Shown: piece by piece, positions 24,391 to 33,011 of the stretch
Layout: the number at the start of each line of letters is the position of its first letter
Numbering within the stretch: the stretch's first letter is position 1
Assembly: GCA_964575845.1 (NCBI GenBank)
Contig: CAZNSX010000006.1
Location: forward strand, 124,001-188,000
From: CAZNSX01 sp964575845
Lineage (GTDB): Bacteria; UBA8248; CAZNSX01
Direction of reading: 5' to 3'
DNA: 64,000 nt
The notes under the pieces: model-generated
Told to the model about the DNA's origin: nothing
Seen by the model: only the letters and a program-made list of their open reading frames with translations
Database searches by the model: none
Program-made: the position numbers and the translations under genes

Positions 24391-26055
24391 TCAGCCAGAC
24401 CGCATGAGAGCCTCAGGTTCACCACGGCGAGAACGAGCCCAAATGATTTCTTCTATCCGCTCGACCAGCGGAAGGAGGGTTTCGCTCTCCAGGGCCGAGA
24501 CGGTCAGGGCCCCGTAACGCCGCGCGAGGTTCCGGGCCAGGACCGGGTCGACCAGGTCTTGCTTGTTGAAGACCCTCAGGGTCTCCTTTTCCTCCAGCCC
24601 CAGCTCCTTAAGTGTTTTCTCGACCGCTTCCATTTGCTCTTCGAACTGGGAATTGCTCATGTCAACGAGGTGAAGGAGGAGGTCTGCATCCTGAAGCTCG
24701 TCCAGGGTGGCCCCGAATGCGGTCACGAGACCCCGCGGAAGGCGGCGGATGAAACCCACGGTATCGGTTATGATGACCTCGGTCTCGCGGGGGAGACGGA
24801 GCCTGCGGCTTGAGGCATCGAGGGTGGCAAACGGTCTGTCCTCAACGAAGAGATCGCTCTTGGTGAGGTTATTGAGAAGAGTTGACTTTCCGGTATTGGT
24901 GTATCCCACGATGGAGATGACGGGCACGCCCCGCTTCCGCCTGAGAGCCCTTCGCTGCTGTCCGCGGCGTCGGAGATTGCGGAGCTCATATTCCAGGTGC
25001 GCTATCCTCTCCCGGACCCGCCTTCTGTTTATCTCAAGCTTTGTCTCGCCCGGTCCCCGGCCGCCTATGCCTCCGGTGAGGCGGCTCATGGCCGTGTCTT
25101 TGGTCACGAGCCGAGGGAGCAGATAATTGAGCTGCGCAAGCTCCACCTGGAGCTTCGCCGCTCTCGTCCTGGCCCTCTGAGCGAAGATATCAAGAATGAG
25201 CTGGGTGCGGTCGATTATCTTTAGCTCGGTGAAGTCGGCGATGTTACGCATCTGGGCCGGTGTGAGTTCTTGGTCGAAGATTATTAGGTCGGCCCCCAGC
25301 TGAAGGCTCCGGATGACCAATTCCTGAAGTTTGCCCGGCCCCACGAGGAACTTGGGGTGAGGTTTGGTGCGGTGCTGGATGGTCTCGTCCAGAACCACGA
25401 GGCCACAGGCCTTGGTCAGACCCCTGAGCTCAGAGAGGCCGTCTCGAGCGTTGGCGAGACTATCCTCAGTCACGCTCACCAGGATGGACTTCTCCGTGCC
25501 GTCCTCTATGGGCCGTGAGCCCGGGCGGCGGGAGTACTCCTCTTCCAGGGACTGGATGAATGCCGCGATGTCCAGGTCAAGTGCGCTCAGGTGGCTGAAC
25601 CTCTGGACCGTCCAGGGCTTCTTGTCCGTTGCTCCGGGAAGAAGGTAAGCCATTTCTACCTCTCCGGGAAGCCCCTCCTGCGTCACCTGAATGCAAACCA
25701 TGAGGTCCAGGCGAAGAAGGGCCAGGTCCACCAGGTCGTCCTGGGTCAGGCCTTCCCGCGACAGATGAGTGTGGAGGCAACGGAGGCCCCTGAGCCTGTG
25801 GCCAGCTCCCCTGACCCGCTTTAGGTCGGGAATGAGAATCTGCCTCGAATCCCCCACGATCACATAAAGAACCTCCCCCCTCCGGTCAACCATCAGCGCC
25901 AGTTGCCGGCCCGTCTCCAGAGAGAGCTCCGATAGGCGCCGGGCGAGTTCGGGGGTTATGAGCTGGTATGAAGGGATGCGGCGGCGGGAGAGGCGCTCAA
26001 GATTCCTCAACTGCAAAGGCCTGAGGCCCGATAGATTGCCCTGGAGCTTCCTAAT
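24391..26055 (-). CDS. hflX: GTPase HflX, probable ATT start
   Basis: A ribosome-associated GTPase that splits stalled or heat-damaged ribosomes. G1 is GYTNTGKSTLLN, G3 is DTVGFIRRLP, G4 is FNKQDL. The HflX domain has GGRGPGETKLE, and an extended N-terminal domain gives about 550 residues. The first conventional start codon is a TTG at 26016, yet the 13 codons before it read IRKLQGNLSGLRP, which continues the conserved HflX opening (GNLxGLxPxQLxxLERL). There is no ATG, GTG or TTG between these codons and the upstream in-frame stop. An ATT at 26055 follows GGAAGGGGG at six-base spacing, so I extend to it. Assignment of family is certain; the start codon is inferred. Confidence 0.88.
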   Translation of the reverse strand: MRKLQGNLSGLRPLQLRNLERLSRRRIPSYQLITPELARRLSELSLETGRQLALMVDRRGEVLYVIVGDSRQILIPDLKRVRGAGHRLRGLRCLHTHLSREGLTQDDLVDLALLRLDLMVCIQVTQEGLPGEVEMAYLLPGATDKKPWTVQRFSHLSALDLDIAAFIQSLEEEYSRRPGSRPIEDGTEKSILVSVTEDSLANARDGLSELRGLTKACGLVVLDETIQHRTKPHPKFLVGPGKLQELVIRSLQLGADLIIFDQELTPAQMRNIADFTELKIIDRTQLILDIFAQRARTRAAKLQVELAQLNYLLPRLVTKDTAMSRLTGGIGGRGPGETKLEINRRRVRERIAHLEYELRNLRRRGQQRRALRRKRGVPVISIVGYTNTGKSTLLNNLTKSDLFVEDRPFATLDASSRRLRLPRETEVIITDTVGFIRRLPRGLVTAFGATLDELQDADLLLHLVDMSNSQFEEQMEAVEKTLKELGLEEKETLRVFNKQDLVDPVLARNLARRYGALTVSALESETLLPLVERIEEIIWARSRRGEPEALMRSG

Positions 26056-26237
26056 GACCGTCCCCCTTCCTAAAGGGTCCGATTTGGCGGCCTGCCAACG
26101 AGGAGGCCTTCATTTTCAGTTTACCAGGTGTATTCCAGATTTCAACGACTATTTCCCTGTGAGTACCCAAGTTTGACAAGATCCAGCCTTTTAGCTAAAC
26201 TTCTTATCTTTGAGGGCCTTAAGCTGAGGATATTGTC

Positions 26238-27596
26238 ATGCAGGAAACAAGGGACCAGCGCCTTCACCTGATAGAAGATTCCCTGAGGCGCCTTGTGCGG
26301 CGGGGGGCCAAGGAGCACATCACCAATATGCTCGAAAAGCTCCATGCCGCTGAGGTGGCCCATGTCTTTCAACATCTGGGGCTCGACGAGAAGCGCTACG
26401 TGTTCGGCTACATCCGGGAGCCTCGCCGGGCGGCGGACGTGCTCGCGGAGCTGGATGATGAGGTTTGCCGCGAAGTCATGGAAGGGCTGGAGACGGGGAG
26501 GCTCGTTCAGATACTGCAGGAGATGTCGGCCGACGACCTGACGGATGTCATCGCCAGCCTGCCACAAGAGAGGGCGGATGAGATCCTGCGCCTCATGCAC
26601 GACAAGAGCTCGGAGCCGGTGGAAGACCTCCTGAGATACCCCGAGGACACCGCCGGCGGCATCATGACCCCTGAGTTTCTCGCCCTCAGTGAGGACCTCT
26701 CGGTTGAGCAGGCCATCCATGAGGTGAGGCGGGCCAGCGAGGCCGAGCAGGTCTTCTATATCTATGTGGTGGATGAGCGGAGCCATCTGGTGGGGGTGGT
26801 ATCCTTGAGGGACCTTGTCACGGCCGCCCCGCAGAGGCCCCTCCGGGAGGTGATGGCCAAGAACGTGTGGAAGGTTCGGACCACTACCGACCAGGAAGAG
26901 GTGTCACGCCTGGTCTCCCGGTACAACCTCCTGGCCATCCCGGTCGTGGATGAGGAGAATAAACTCGTTGGCATCGTCACCGTGGACGACATCATAGACG
27001 TTATCAGGGAGGAGACGACAGAGGACATCATGAGGATGGCGGGCGCTAGGGAGGACGAAATTCTCACCAGTTCCGCCTTCCGGGTCGCTAAAGGCCGCTT
27101 CCCTTGGCTTCTGGTCACCTGGTTCGAGGGGATTCTCGCCCTTCAGCTTATCACTTTTTATTCCGGCACGTTGGCCAAGTATATTTTCCTGGCCGGTTTC
27201 ATCCCCATCATCACGGCTATGGGTGGAAACGTCGGCGTCCAGTCCTCCGCCGCCGTGATAAGAGGTATCGCCACGGGAGGAATCAGGCCTGGCGGCTGGA
27301 GCAGGCTCTTGCTCAAGCATCTGCGGATCGGCCTCACCCTTGGCGTGGCCTATGGGTTCTTGCTTGGCTTGGTTGCCCGGTATCAGTTCCAAGAGGTGGC
27401 CTGGCTGGGGCTTACCGTGGGGGTGGCGATCTGTTCTGCGATGTCGGTGGCGGCGGTGGTGGCGGCCCTTCTACCCCTGATTTTCCGACGCCTCAACATA
27501 GACCCGGCGGTGGCCACCGGCCCCTTTGTGTCGAGCTCCATCGATATCCTGGGGATACTCATCTTTTTCAATGTCGCTGCTTTCCTCCTCGTCTGA
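26238..27596 (+). CDS. mgtE: Magnesium transporter MgtE
   Basis: A 452-residue Mg2+ channel. It has an N-terminal helical superhelix domain (residues 1-130) and a tandem CBS pair (about 140-265, with MTPEFLALSEDLSVEQAI and VVDEENKLVGIVTVDDIIDV). Five membrane helices follow from about residue 285. The conserved pore stretches GNVGVQSSAAVIRG and NIDPAVATGPFVSSSIDILG are present. The cytoplasmic domains sense intracellular Mg2+ and close the pore. I see no magnesium riboswitch in the 180 bp upstream. The thioesterase gene starts 12 bp downstream, so they may be co-transcribed. Confidence 0.94.
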   Translation: MQETRDQRLHLIEDSLRRLVRRGAKEHITNMLEKLHAAEVAHVFQHLGLDEKRYVFGYIREPRRAADVLAELDDEVCREVMEGLETGRLVQILQEMSADDLTDVIASLPQERADEILRLMHDKSSEPVEDLLRYPEDTAGGIMTPEFLALSEDLSVEQAIHEVRRASEAEQVFYIYVVDERSHLVGVVSLRDLVTAAPQRPLREVMAKNVWKVRTTTDQEEVSRLVSRYNLLAIPVVDEENKLVGIVTVDDIIDVIREETTEDIMRMAGAREDEILTSSAFRVAKGRFPWLLVTWFEGILALQLITFYSGTLAKYIFLAGFIPIITAMGGNVGVQSSAAVIRGIATGGIRPGGWSRLLLKHLRIGLTLGVAYGFLLGLVARYQFQEVAWLGLTVGVAICSAMSVAAVVAALLPLIFRRLNIDPAVATGPFVSSSIDILGILIFFNVAAFLLV

Positions 27597-27607
27597 GGCC
27601 GCTTTCC

Positions 27608-28021
27608 TTGGTCCGCCTCAAGGAGCACACTATAAGCGTCAGGGTCCGCTACGCCGAAACCGACCGCATGGGCGTTGCCCACCACTCGGCCTACTACCTG
27701 TGGTTTGAGCTCTGCCGCACGGAACACTTCAGGGCTATGGGCCTTCCCTATGCCGAGCTGGAAGCGCGAGGGGTTTTTCTGCCCGTGGTGGAGGCACATT
27801 GCCACTATCTCTCGGGCGTGGGTTATGACGAGCTCGTTACGGTGACTTCCCGGATCATGGAGGCTAGAGGGGCCAGGGTAAAGATAGCTTACGAGGTCAG
27901 GGATCCCCGGGGAGGCCTTGCGGCCGAAGGATGGACGGTGCACGCGAGGGTGGGCTCTGATGGCCGCCCGAGAAGGATTCCCGAGGATGTTCTCAAGGTC
28001 TGCAGAGGAGATTCCCTTTGA
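27608..28021 (+). CDS. Acyl-CoA thioesterase, hotdog fold (4-hydroxybenzoyl-CoA / YbgC type)
   Basis: A 137-residue hotdog thioesterase. The sequence VRVRYAETDRMGVAHHSAYY contains the catalytic Asp of this family, and WFELCRTEHFRAMG follows. It hydrolyses short or aromatic acyl-CoAs. I start it at the TTG at 27608, because homology begins directly after; the open frame extends far upstream only as a shadow of mgtE. The end overlaps the start of ubiX (TTGA), so the two are translationally coupled. Confidence 0.85.
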   Translation: MVRLKEHTISVRVRYAETDRMGVAHHSAYYLWFELCRTEHFRAMGLPYAELEARGVFLPVVEAHCHYLSGVGYDELVTVTSRIMEARGARVKIAYEVRDPRGGLAAEGWTVHARVGSDGRPRRIPEDVLKVCRGDSL

Positions 28022-28581
28022 AGGTGGTAGTGGCCATAACAGGGGCAAGCGGCGTCATCTACGGGGTTCGCTTCCTGGAGGAGCTCGGGGGCACGGGGGC
28101 CGAACCGCACCTGATCATCTCTGAGAACGGAGAGCGGCTCCTTCGCCATGAGCTCGGCCTTGAGGCGCGGGATCTCGCTCCGAAGGCTAGGGCCTGTTAC
28201 CCTCCAGAGGATGTGGGCGCCCTTCCCGCCAGCGGCTCCGCGGGCCTCGAGGCCATGGTGATAATCCCCTGCTCGATGCGAACCCTCTCCATGGTGGCCA
28301 CCGGCTCCAGTTCTAACCTCATAGGAAGGGCGGCTGATGTGATGCTCAAGGAGGGAAGACCTCTCGTGCTGGTTATCAGGGAGACTCCCCTGAGCCCCAT
28401 TCATCTGGAGAACATGCTGAAGCTCGCGAGGCTCGGGGTCAGGATTCTCCCCGCCTCGCCGGGCTTTTATCACAAGCCCAGCAGCGTGGACGACCTGGTC
28501 AACCATGTGGTGGGGAAAGTGATGGACGCGCTGGGCTTTCCTCACCAACTCTTTCCCCCATGGCGCGGGGAGAGCGGCTGA
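28018..28581 (+). CDS. ubiX: UbiX-family flavin prenyltransferase
   Basis: A 187-residue enzyme that attaches a dimethylallyl group to FMN, producing the prenylated flavin needed by UbiD-type decarboxylases. Family stretches: VVVAITGASGVIYGVRFLE, IPCSMRTLSMVATGSSSNLI, and RETPLSPIHLENMLKL. It starts at a TTG overlapping the stop of the thioesterase. No ubiD gene lies in this window, so its partner must be elsewhere; in anaerobes these serve ubiquinone, menaquinone or aromatic-acid metabolism. Confidence 0.93.
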   Translation: MKVVVAITGASGVIYGVRFLEELGGTGAEPHLIISENGERLLRHELGLEARDLAPKARACYPPEDVGALPASGSAGLEAMVIIPCSMRTLSMVATGSSSNLIGRAADVMLKEGRPLVLVIRETPLSPIHLENMLKLARLGVRILPASPGFYHKPSSVDDLVNHVVGKVMDALGFPHQLFPPWRGESG

Positions 28582-28779
28582 AGGGCGTTGCCCGGAGGAT
28601 AGGGCTGATGATATAGTTTTAGTACGGGTGGGGGTAAGTATAATCCCAAGCAGATGACACCATCGAGTCGATTCAGGTTGACCCGAGGGGCTTTGAGGCA
28701 AAGCCCATGGTCACAGGGCATGAGGTGCCGTGCTCTCGGGCGCGGGGAATAGAAAGATCTCTTAAAAAGGGGGTTCTTC

Positions 28780-30306
28780 TTGAAGATATCCATCAGGTTT
28801 GGTGACTTGCTCAATTTTCCCCAGGAGGTAGCCGTCGTCCCCTTCTTTGAGGGGGAAGAGGCTCTAACGGGTGTGGCTCTCAGGGTGGATAGGGCTCTGG
28901 GCGGCCTCATCTCAGCGCTCAGGCAAAAGGGAGAGTTTACGGGAAAGGAGGGGACAACTAGCCTCCTTCATATTCCACCTGGAACCAGGGGAGTTTCGCC
29001 CGAGAGGTTGATGCTGCTCGGGCTCGGAAAGAGAGAACGCTTCAGCGGTGAAGTCCTGCGAAAGGCGGGGGGCACGGCCGCCAAAGGGGTAAGGGCCTTG
29101 AGCCTGAAATCCTTCTCGGCCCAGCTCCCGCCTGCTGATGAGCTTTCCCCTGAGGCCAAGGCCCAGGCCTTCACCGAAGGGGTTCTCCTCGGCCTCTACC
29201 GAATGGACGCCTATAAGACCGAAGGGAGAGCCGAGCTCAAGAAGGTGGAAAGCCTGGAGCTCGTAACCCCATCTAAAGCTGAGGTGTCGAGGCTCGGGCG
29301 AGGCCTCAAGCAGGGAAGGGTACTGGCGGAGGCCACCAATTTCGCCCGTGACCTCGTGAACCATCCGGCCAACGTTAAAACTCCAACAAGGCTTGGAGAG
29401 GAGGCAAGGCGGCTCGCCCGTCGCCACGGGCTCCGCTGCAAGGTTCTGGGCCCCCGGGAGATAGCCCGCCTCAAGATGGGCGCCCTCGAGTGCGTCGCCC
29501 GGGGAAGCCGCGAGCCCGCCCGCTTCATCATCCTCGAACACAGAGGAAAGCGGGCCGGTGATACGGTCTGCCTTGTGGGAAAGGGAATAACATTCGACAC
29601 GGGTGGCATCAGTCTTAAGCCCAGCAAGGACCTCGACAAGATGAAGACCGACATGGGCGGCGCGGCCGCAGTGCTTGGGGCGATGCGGGCCGCGGCCGAG
29701 CTCTCGCTTCCCCTTAATCTCGTCGGGCTAGTACCGGCTACAGAGAATATGCCCGGCGGGAGGGCCACGAGACCGGGCGACATAGTCCGCTCGATGGCGG
29801 GGCTGACCATAGAGGTCCAGAACACCGATGCCGAGGGCCGCCTCATCCTCTGCGACGCACTTGCCTATGCCCGGCGCTATAAGCCCTCCGCCGTGATAGA
29901 CCTCGCAACCCTCACGGGGTCATGCGCGGTTGCGCTGGGGGAGATCTGCTCAGGGCTTTTGGGGAATCACGAGGAGCTCATCCAGAGGATGAGAGACGCG
30001 GCTGAGGCGTCGGGGGAGAGGGTCTGGCAGCTCCCCCTCTGGGAAGATTACTACGAGATGAATAAGAGCGATATCGCTGACATCAAGAATGTTGGCAGCC
30101 GTTATGGGGGCGCCATCACGGCCGCAGCTTTCTTGGGCAAGTTCACCGAGTCCTATCCCTGGGCTCACATGGATATCGCGGGCACGGCCTGGACAGATAA
30201 GGAGAGACCCCACACCCCCAAGGGAGGAACGGGGGTGGGCGTAAGGCTTCTGCTGGAACTCCTGAGCCGCTGGCAGAAGCTCCGGCCAGAGAAGAAAAAG
30301 TCATGA
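28780..30306 (+). CDS. pepA: Leucyl aminopeptidase (M17)
   Basis: A 508-residue cytosolic metallo-aminopeptidase that works as a hexamer and removes N-terminal residues from peptides. The catalytic domain carries VGKGITFDTGGISLKPS, KTDMGGAAAVLGAM and the M17 signature NTDAEGRLILCDAL. The N-terminal macro-like domain fills residues 1-170. It starts at TTG 28780 with AAGGGGG seven bases upstream. The enzyme needs two Zn2+ or Mn2+. Length and motifs are complete. Confidence 0.94.
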   Translation: MKISIRFGDLLNFPQEVAVVPFFEGEEALTGVALRVDRALGGLISALRQKGEFTGKEGTTSLLHIPPGTRGVSPERLMLLGLGKRERFSGEVLRKAGGTAAKGVRALSLKSFSAQLPPADELSPEAKAQAFTEGVLLGLYRMDAYKTEGRAELKKVESLELVTPSKAEVSRLGRGLKQGRVLAEATNFARDLVNHPANVKTPTRLGEEARRLARRHGLRCKVLGPREIARLKMGALECVARGSREPARFIILEHRGKRAGDTVCLVGKGITFDTGGISLKPSKDLDKMKTDMGGAAAVLGAMRAAAELSLPLNLVGLVPATENMPGGRATRPGDIVRSMAGLTIEVQNTDAEGRLILCDALAYARRYKPSAVIDLATLTGSCAVALGEICSGLLGNHEELIQRMRDAAEASGERVWQLPLWEDYYEMNKSDIADIKNVGSRYGGAITAAAFLGKFTESYPWAHMDIAGTAWTDKERPHTPKGGTGVGVRLLLELLSRWQKLRPEKKKS

Positions 30307-30510
30307 GGGGTATGGCCGGAGCCGGTGTTCAAGAATTAGAGATTTAAGATAAGAGGCCGAGGGGGAGGGGGGTGGCCCTCAGGGTTGCCCGGGTTTTGCC
30401 TCGGCCTCATGTTATGAGGAGTCCTCTCCCTGAGCGTTTCATCGAGCGGGACTTGAGTGTCCATAATGGATCCTAAACAGAATTAACTTCAAAAGGCAAA
30501 GGAGGGACCC

Positions 30511-30978
30511 TTGGAGCTTGACCCGAAGGACAGGCGGCTTCTCAATATGATCCAGGGGGATTTTCCCCTGGAGAGAAGGCCCTTCCGTGTCCTGGGCGAG
30601 CGCCTGGGACTTCCCGAGGAGGAAGTGTTCGAGAGGGTGAGGCGCCTCAAGGAGGAGGGCATCATAAGGCGGCTCGGCGGGGTCTTCGATTCCGCCGCTC
30701 TCGGCTACAAGAGCACCCTTGTGGCCGCGCGGGTGCCCGAGGAGAGCGTTGAAGAGGTTGCGGTGCACCTGCAGACGATTCCCGGCGTCACCCATAATTA
30801 CCTGAGGACCCATCCTTTCAACCTCTGGTTTACCCTCTCGGCCCCATCGGAGAAGGCGATCCATGAGACCCTCTCGCGGCTCCGCTCTTCATTTGGCTTT
30901 GAGGAGGTCCGAAGCCTCCCTGCTCTAAGGCTCTTCAAGATAAGGGTCGATTTTCCCTTTGAGGAGGAAGAAGAGTGA
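30511..30978 (+). CDS. ahbA: Siroheme decarboxylase subunit AhbA (Lrp/AsnC-related)
   Basis: A 155-residue protein with an AsnC/Lrp-like winged helix at the N-terminus (DPKDRRLLNMIQGDFPLERR, IIRRLGGVFDSAALGY) and a RAM-like C-terminal half (PGVTHNYLRTHPFNLWFTL). These are hallmarks of the AhbA/NirD-type subunits that decarboxylate siroheme to didecarboxysiroheme in the alternative heme (or heme d1) route of sulfate reducers and archaea. A TTG start follows AGGAGGG closely. The next gene, the AhbB partner, overlaps by 4 bp. AhbC and AhbD are not in this window. Confidence 0.87.
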   Translation: MELDPKDRRLLNMIQGDFPLERRPFRVLGERLGLPEEEVFERVRRLKEEGIIRRLGGVFDSAALGYKSTLVAARVPEESVEEVAVHLQTIPGVTHNYLRTHPFNLWFTLSAPSEKAIHETLSRLRSSFGFEEVRSLPALRLFKIRVDFPFEEEEE

Positions 30979-31472
30979 GGGAGTCTTCCCCTGAGCTCTC
31001 CTCTCTTGATAGAGCTATCGTGCGGGCCCTCCAGGGGGACCTCCCCCTGAGCCTTGAGCCCTACAAAGAGATAGCCGAAAGTATTAAGATAAGAGAAGAA
31101 GATCTTCTCTCCCGCCTGAGAGAATTTAAAGAGCAGGGCATCATGCGGAGGGTGGGGGCCATCATCCGGCACCAGAGGGCGGGCTTCAGTGCCAATGCCA
31201 TGGCCGTCTGGAAGGTGGAGCCCTCGGAGGTCGAGCGGGCGGGAGAGGTCATGGCCTCCTTCCGGGAGGTGAGCCACTGTTATGAGCGGCCTCCCTTCCC
31301 GGGCTTCCCCTACCGGCTCTTCTGCATGATTCACGGCAGGGGGGAGGAGGAGTGCCGGGAGGTTGCCGAAAAGATCTCTCAGGCGACGGGCCTTGAGGAG
31401 TATGAGCTTCTTTTCAGCACCCGGGAGCTCAAGAAAACGAGCATGCGCTATTTCCTGGAGGAAGAAGCATGA
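30975..31472 (+). CDS. ahbB: Siroheme decarboxylase subunit AhbB
   Basis: A 165-residue partner of AhbA with the same fold: LDRAIVRALQGDLPLSLEPY, MRRVGAIIRHQRAGFSANAM, SHCYERPPFPGFPYRLFCMIH. The RHQRAGF stretch and the CYERP motif are typical of the B subunit, where Arg and His residues contact the substrate carboxylates. The GTG start overlaps the AhbA stop (GTGA), and its own stop overlaps the start of the PfkB gene (ATGA), so the three are co-translated. Confidence 0.87.
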   Translation: MRESSPELSSLDRAIVRALQGDLPLSLEPYKEIAESIKIREEDLLSRLREFKEQGIMRRVGAIIRHQRAGFSANAMAVWKVEPSEVERAGEVMASFREVSHCYERPPFPGFPYRLFCMIHGRGEEECREVAEKISQATGLEEYELLFSTRELKKTSMRYFLEEEA

Positions 31473-32377
31473 GCCTCCTTGCGGTGGGGAGCGTTGCTTT
31501 TGACAGCGTGAAGACCCCCTTGGGGGAGGCCGAAGAGGTTCTCGGGGGTTCCGCCACCTATTTTTCGGTCTCGGCCAGCTTCTTCACCGAGGTGAGGCTC
31601 GTTGCCGTGGTGGGGGAGGATTTTCCCCAGGCTCATCTGGATTTTCTCAAGAGCCGCGAGATAGACCTCAAGGGCCTTGAGGTGGCGCCCGGAAACACCT
31701 TCCGCTGGCGGGGGGAATACGGCTGGGACCTCAATGAGGCGCGCACGCTCGACACCCGGCTCAACGTCTTCGAGAGCTTCAGGCCCAATCTGCCCGAGGA
31801 CTACCTGGATTCGGAATACCTCTTCCTCGCCAATATTGACCCGGAGCTTCAGATGAGCGTTTTGGAGCAGCTGAACGCCCCCGAGCTCATCGCTCTGGAT
31901 ACCATGAACTTCTGGATCGAGGGAAAGCCTGGGGAACTCAGAGAGGTTCTCACCCGAGCGGACATCCTGCTCATAAATGACTCAGAGACCCGGGAGCTCG
32001 CGCGGGAGCCGAACATAGTAAGGGCGGCACGCCGCATCCTCTCCTGGGGGCCGAAGGCTGTGGTAGTCAAGAGGGGCGAGTACGGGGCCCTCATGTTCAG
32101 CGAGGATGGCGTTTTCTCCGCCCCCGCCTATCCGCTTGAGGACATCCACGACCCCACGGGCGCAGGCGACTCCTTTGCCGGGGGCTTCATGGGCTACCTC
32201 GCCTCAACGCGAAACGTCTCCCCTCCCGCAATCCGCCAGGCCATCATCTTGGGAAGCGTGATGGCCTCGTTCAATGTGGAGGCCTTCAGCCTTGAGCGCT
32301 TCAAGAGCCTCACCTACCCCGAGGTTAAGGAGCGCTTTAGGGAATTCAAGCGCCTTGCGCACTTCGAGGAGCTCTGA
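31469..32377 (+). CDS. PfkB-family carbohydrate/nucleoside kinase
   Basis: A 302-residue ribokinase-fold kinase. The N-terminal GSVAFDSVKTPLG and GGSATYFSVSAS regions bind substrate, and the anion hole with catalytic Asp is in HDPTGAGDSFAGGFMGYLA. It phosphorylates a sugar, nucleoside or related alcohol with ATP. It is coupled to ahbB upstream by an ATGA overlap and lies 3 bp before rsmD. Why a sugar kinase travels with siroheme decarboxylase genes is unclear; substrate unknown. Confidence 0.88.
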   Translation: MSLLAVGSVAFDSVKTPLGEAEEVLGGSATYFSVSASFFTEVRLVAVVGEDFPQAHLDFLKSREIDLKGLEVAPGNTFRWRGEYGWDLNEARTLDTRLNVFESFRPNLPEDYLDSEYLFLANIDPELQMSVLEQLNAPELIALDTMNFWIEGKPGELREVLTRADILLINDSETRELAREPNIVRAARRILSWGPKAVVVKRGEYGALMFSEDGVFSAPAYPLEDIHDPTGAGDSFAGGFMGYLASTRNVSPPAIRQAIILGSVMASFNVEAFSLERFKSLTYPEVKERFREFKRLAHFEEL

Positions 32378-32380
32378 GCC

Positions 32381-32959
32381 TTGCGCGTGATTGCCGGGAC
32401 CCTCAAGGGAAGGCAGATAAAGGCGCCGAAGGGGCTCTCCATCCGCCCCACGCGCGAGCGGGCGCGGGAGGCGCTTTTCAGCATGCTTGCGCCTTCGCTA
32501 GAAAGCTCTCGCTTCCTCGACCTCTGCGCGGGCACGGGCGCCATCGGGATAGAGGCACTTAGCCGCGGCGCGGAGTCAGCCCTTTTTGTCGAGAAGAGCG
32601 TCAAGGCCTGCCGCCTCATAGGCGAGAACCTCAAGAGCCTCGGCCTTGAGGGGAGGGGCCGGCTCCTTAAGGAGGACATCCTTAAAGCCATAAAACGCCT
32701 TTCTGGGGAAGGGGAGGGCTTTGACCTGATCTACCTCGACCTTCCCTATAAGAGCCCCCTCGCAGGCACCTGCCTCAAGGCGGTCTCAGCCTCAAGCCTT
32801 CTCAAGCCCGGCGGAATTTTCATGGTTGAGCACGAGATAAAAAGAGAACCTCCCGAGAGAGAAGGGAACCTCCTCCGCATCAGGACATCGAGGTTCGGGG
32901 ATACGGCGATTTCTTTTTACCGGCGGGGTTCTGAGGCTCACGATGGGGGGCTCGTCTGA
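32381..32959 (+). CDS. rsmD: 16S rRNA (guanine966-N2)-methyltransferase RsmD
   Basis: A 192-residue AdoMet methyltransferase with the RsmD opening MRVIAGTLKGRQIKAPKGLS and RPTRERAREALFSML, and motif I FLDLCAGTGAIGIEALSRGA. The catalytic motif IV, normally (D/N)PPY, reads DLPY here (LIYLDLPYK), a conservative departure. It modifies G966 in the small-subunit RNA. TTG start, 3 bp after the kinase gene. It is the last core gene before the AT-richer accessory block. Confidence 0.9.
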   Translation: MRVIAGTLKGRQIKAPKGLSIRPTRERAREALFSMLAPSLESSRFLDLCAGTGAIGIEALSRGAESALFVEKSVKACRLIGENLKSLGLEGRGRLLKEDILKAIKRLSGEGEGFDLIYLDLPYKSPLAGTCLKAVSASSLLKPGGIFMVEHEIKREPPEREGNLLRIRTSRFGDTAISFYRRGSEAHDGGLV

Positions 32960-33011
32960 CCATCGGTAGCTTTCCTATTTCGCGGGCAAGAAGATGTGAG
33001 GGTCTGGATAA

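Noticed and set aside
27104..27607. Long plus-strand extension of the thioesterase frame
   Set aside because: It runs out of frame inside mgtE; homology starts only at 27608.
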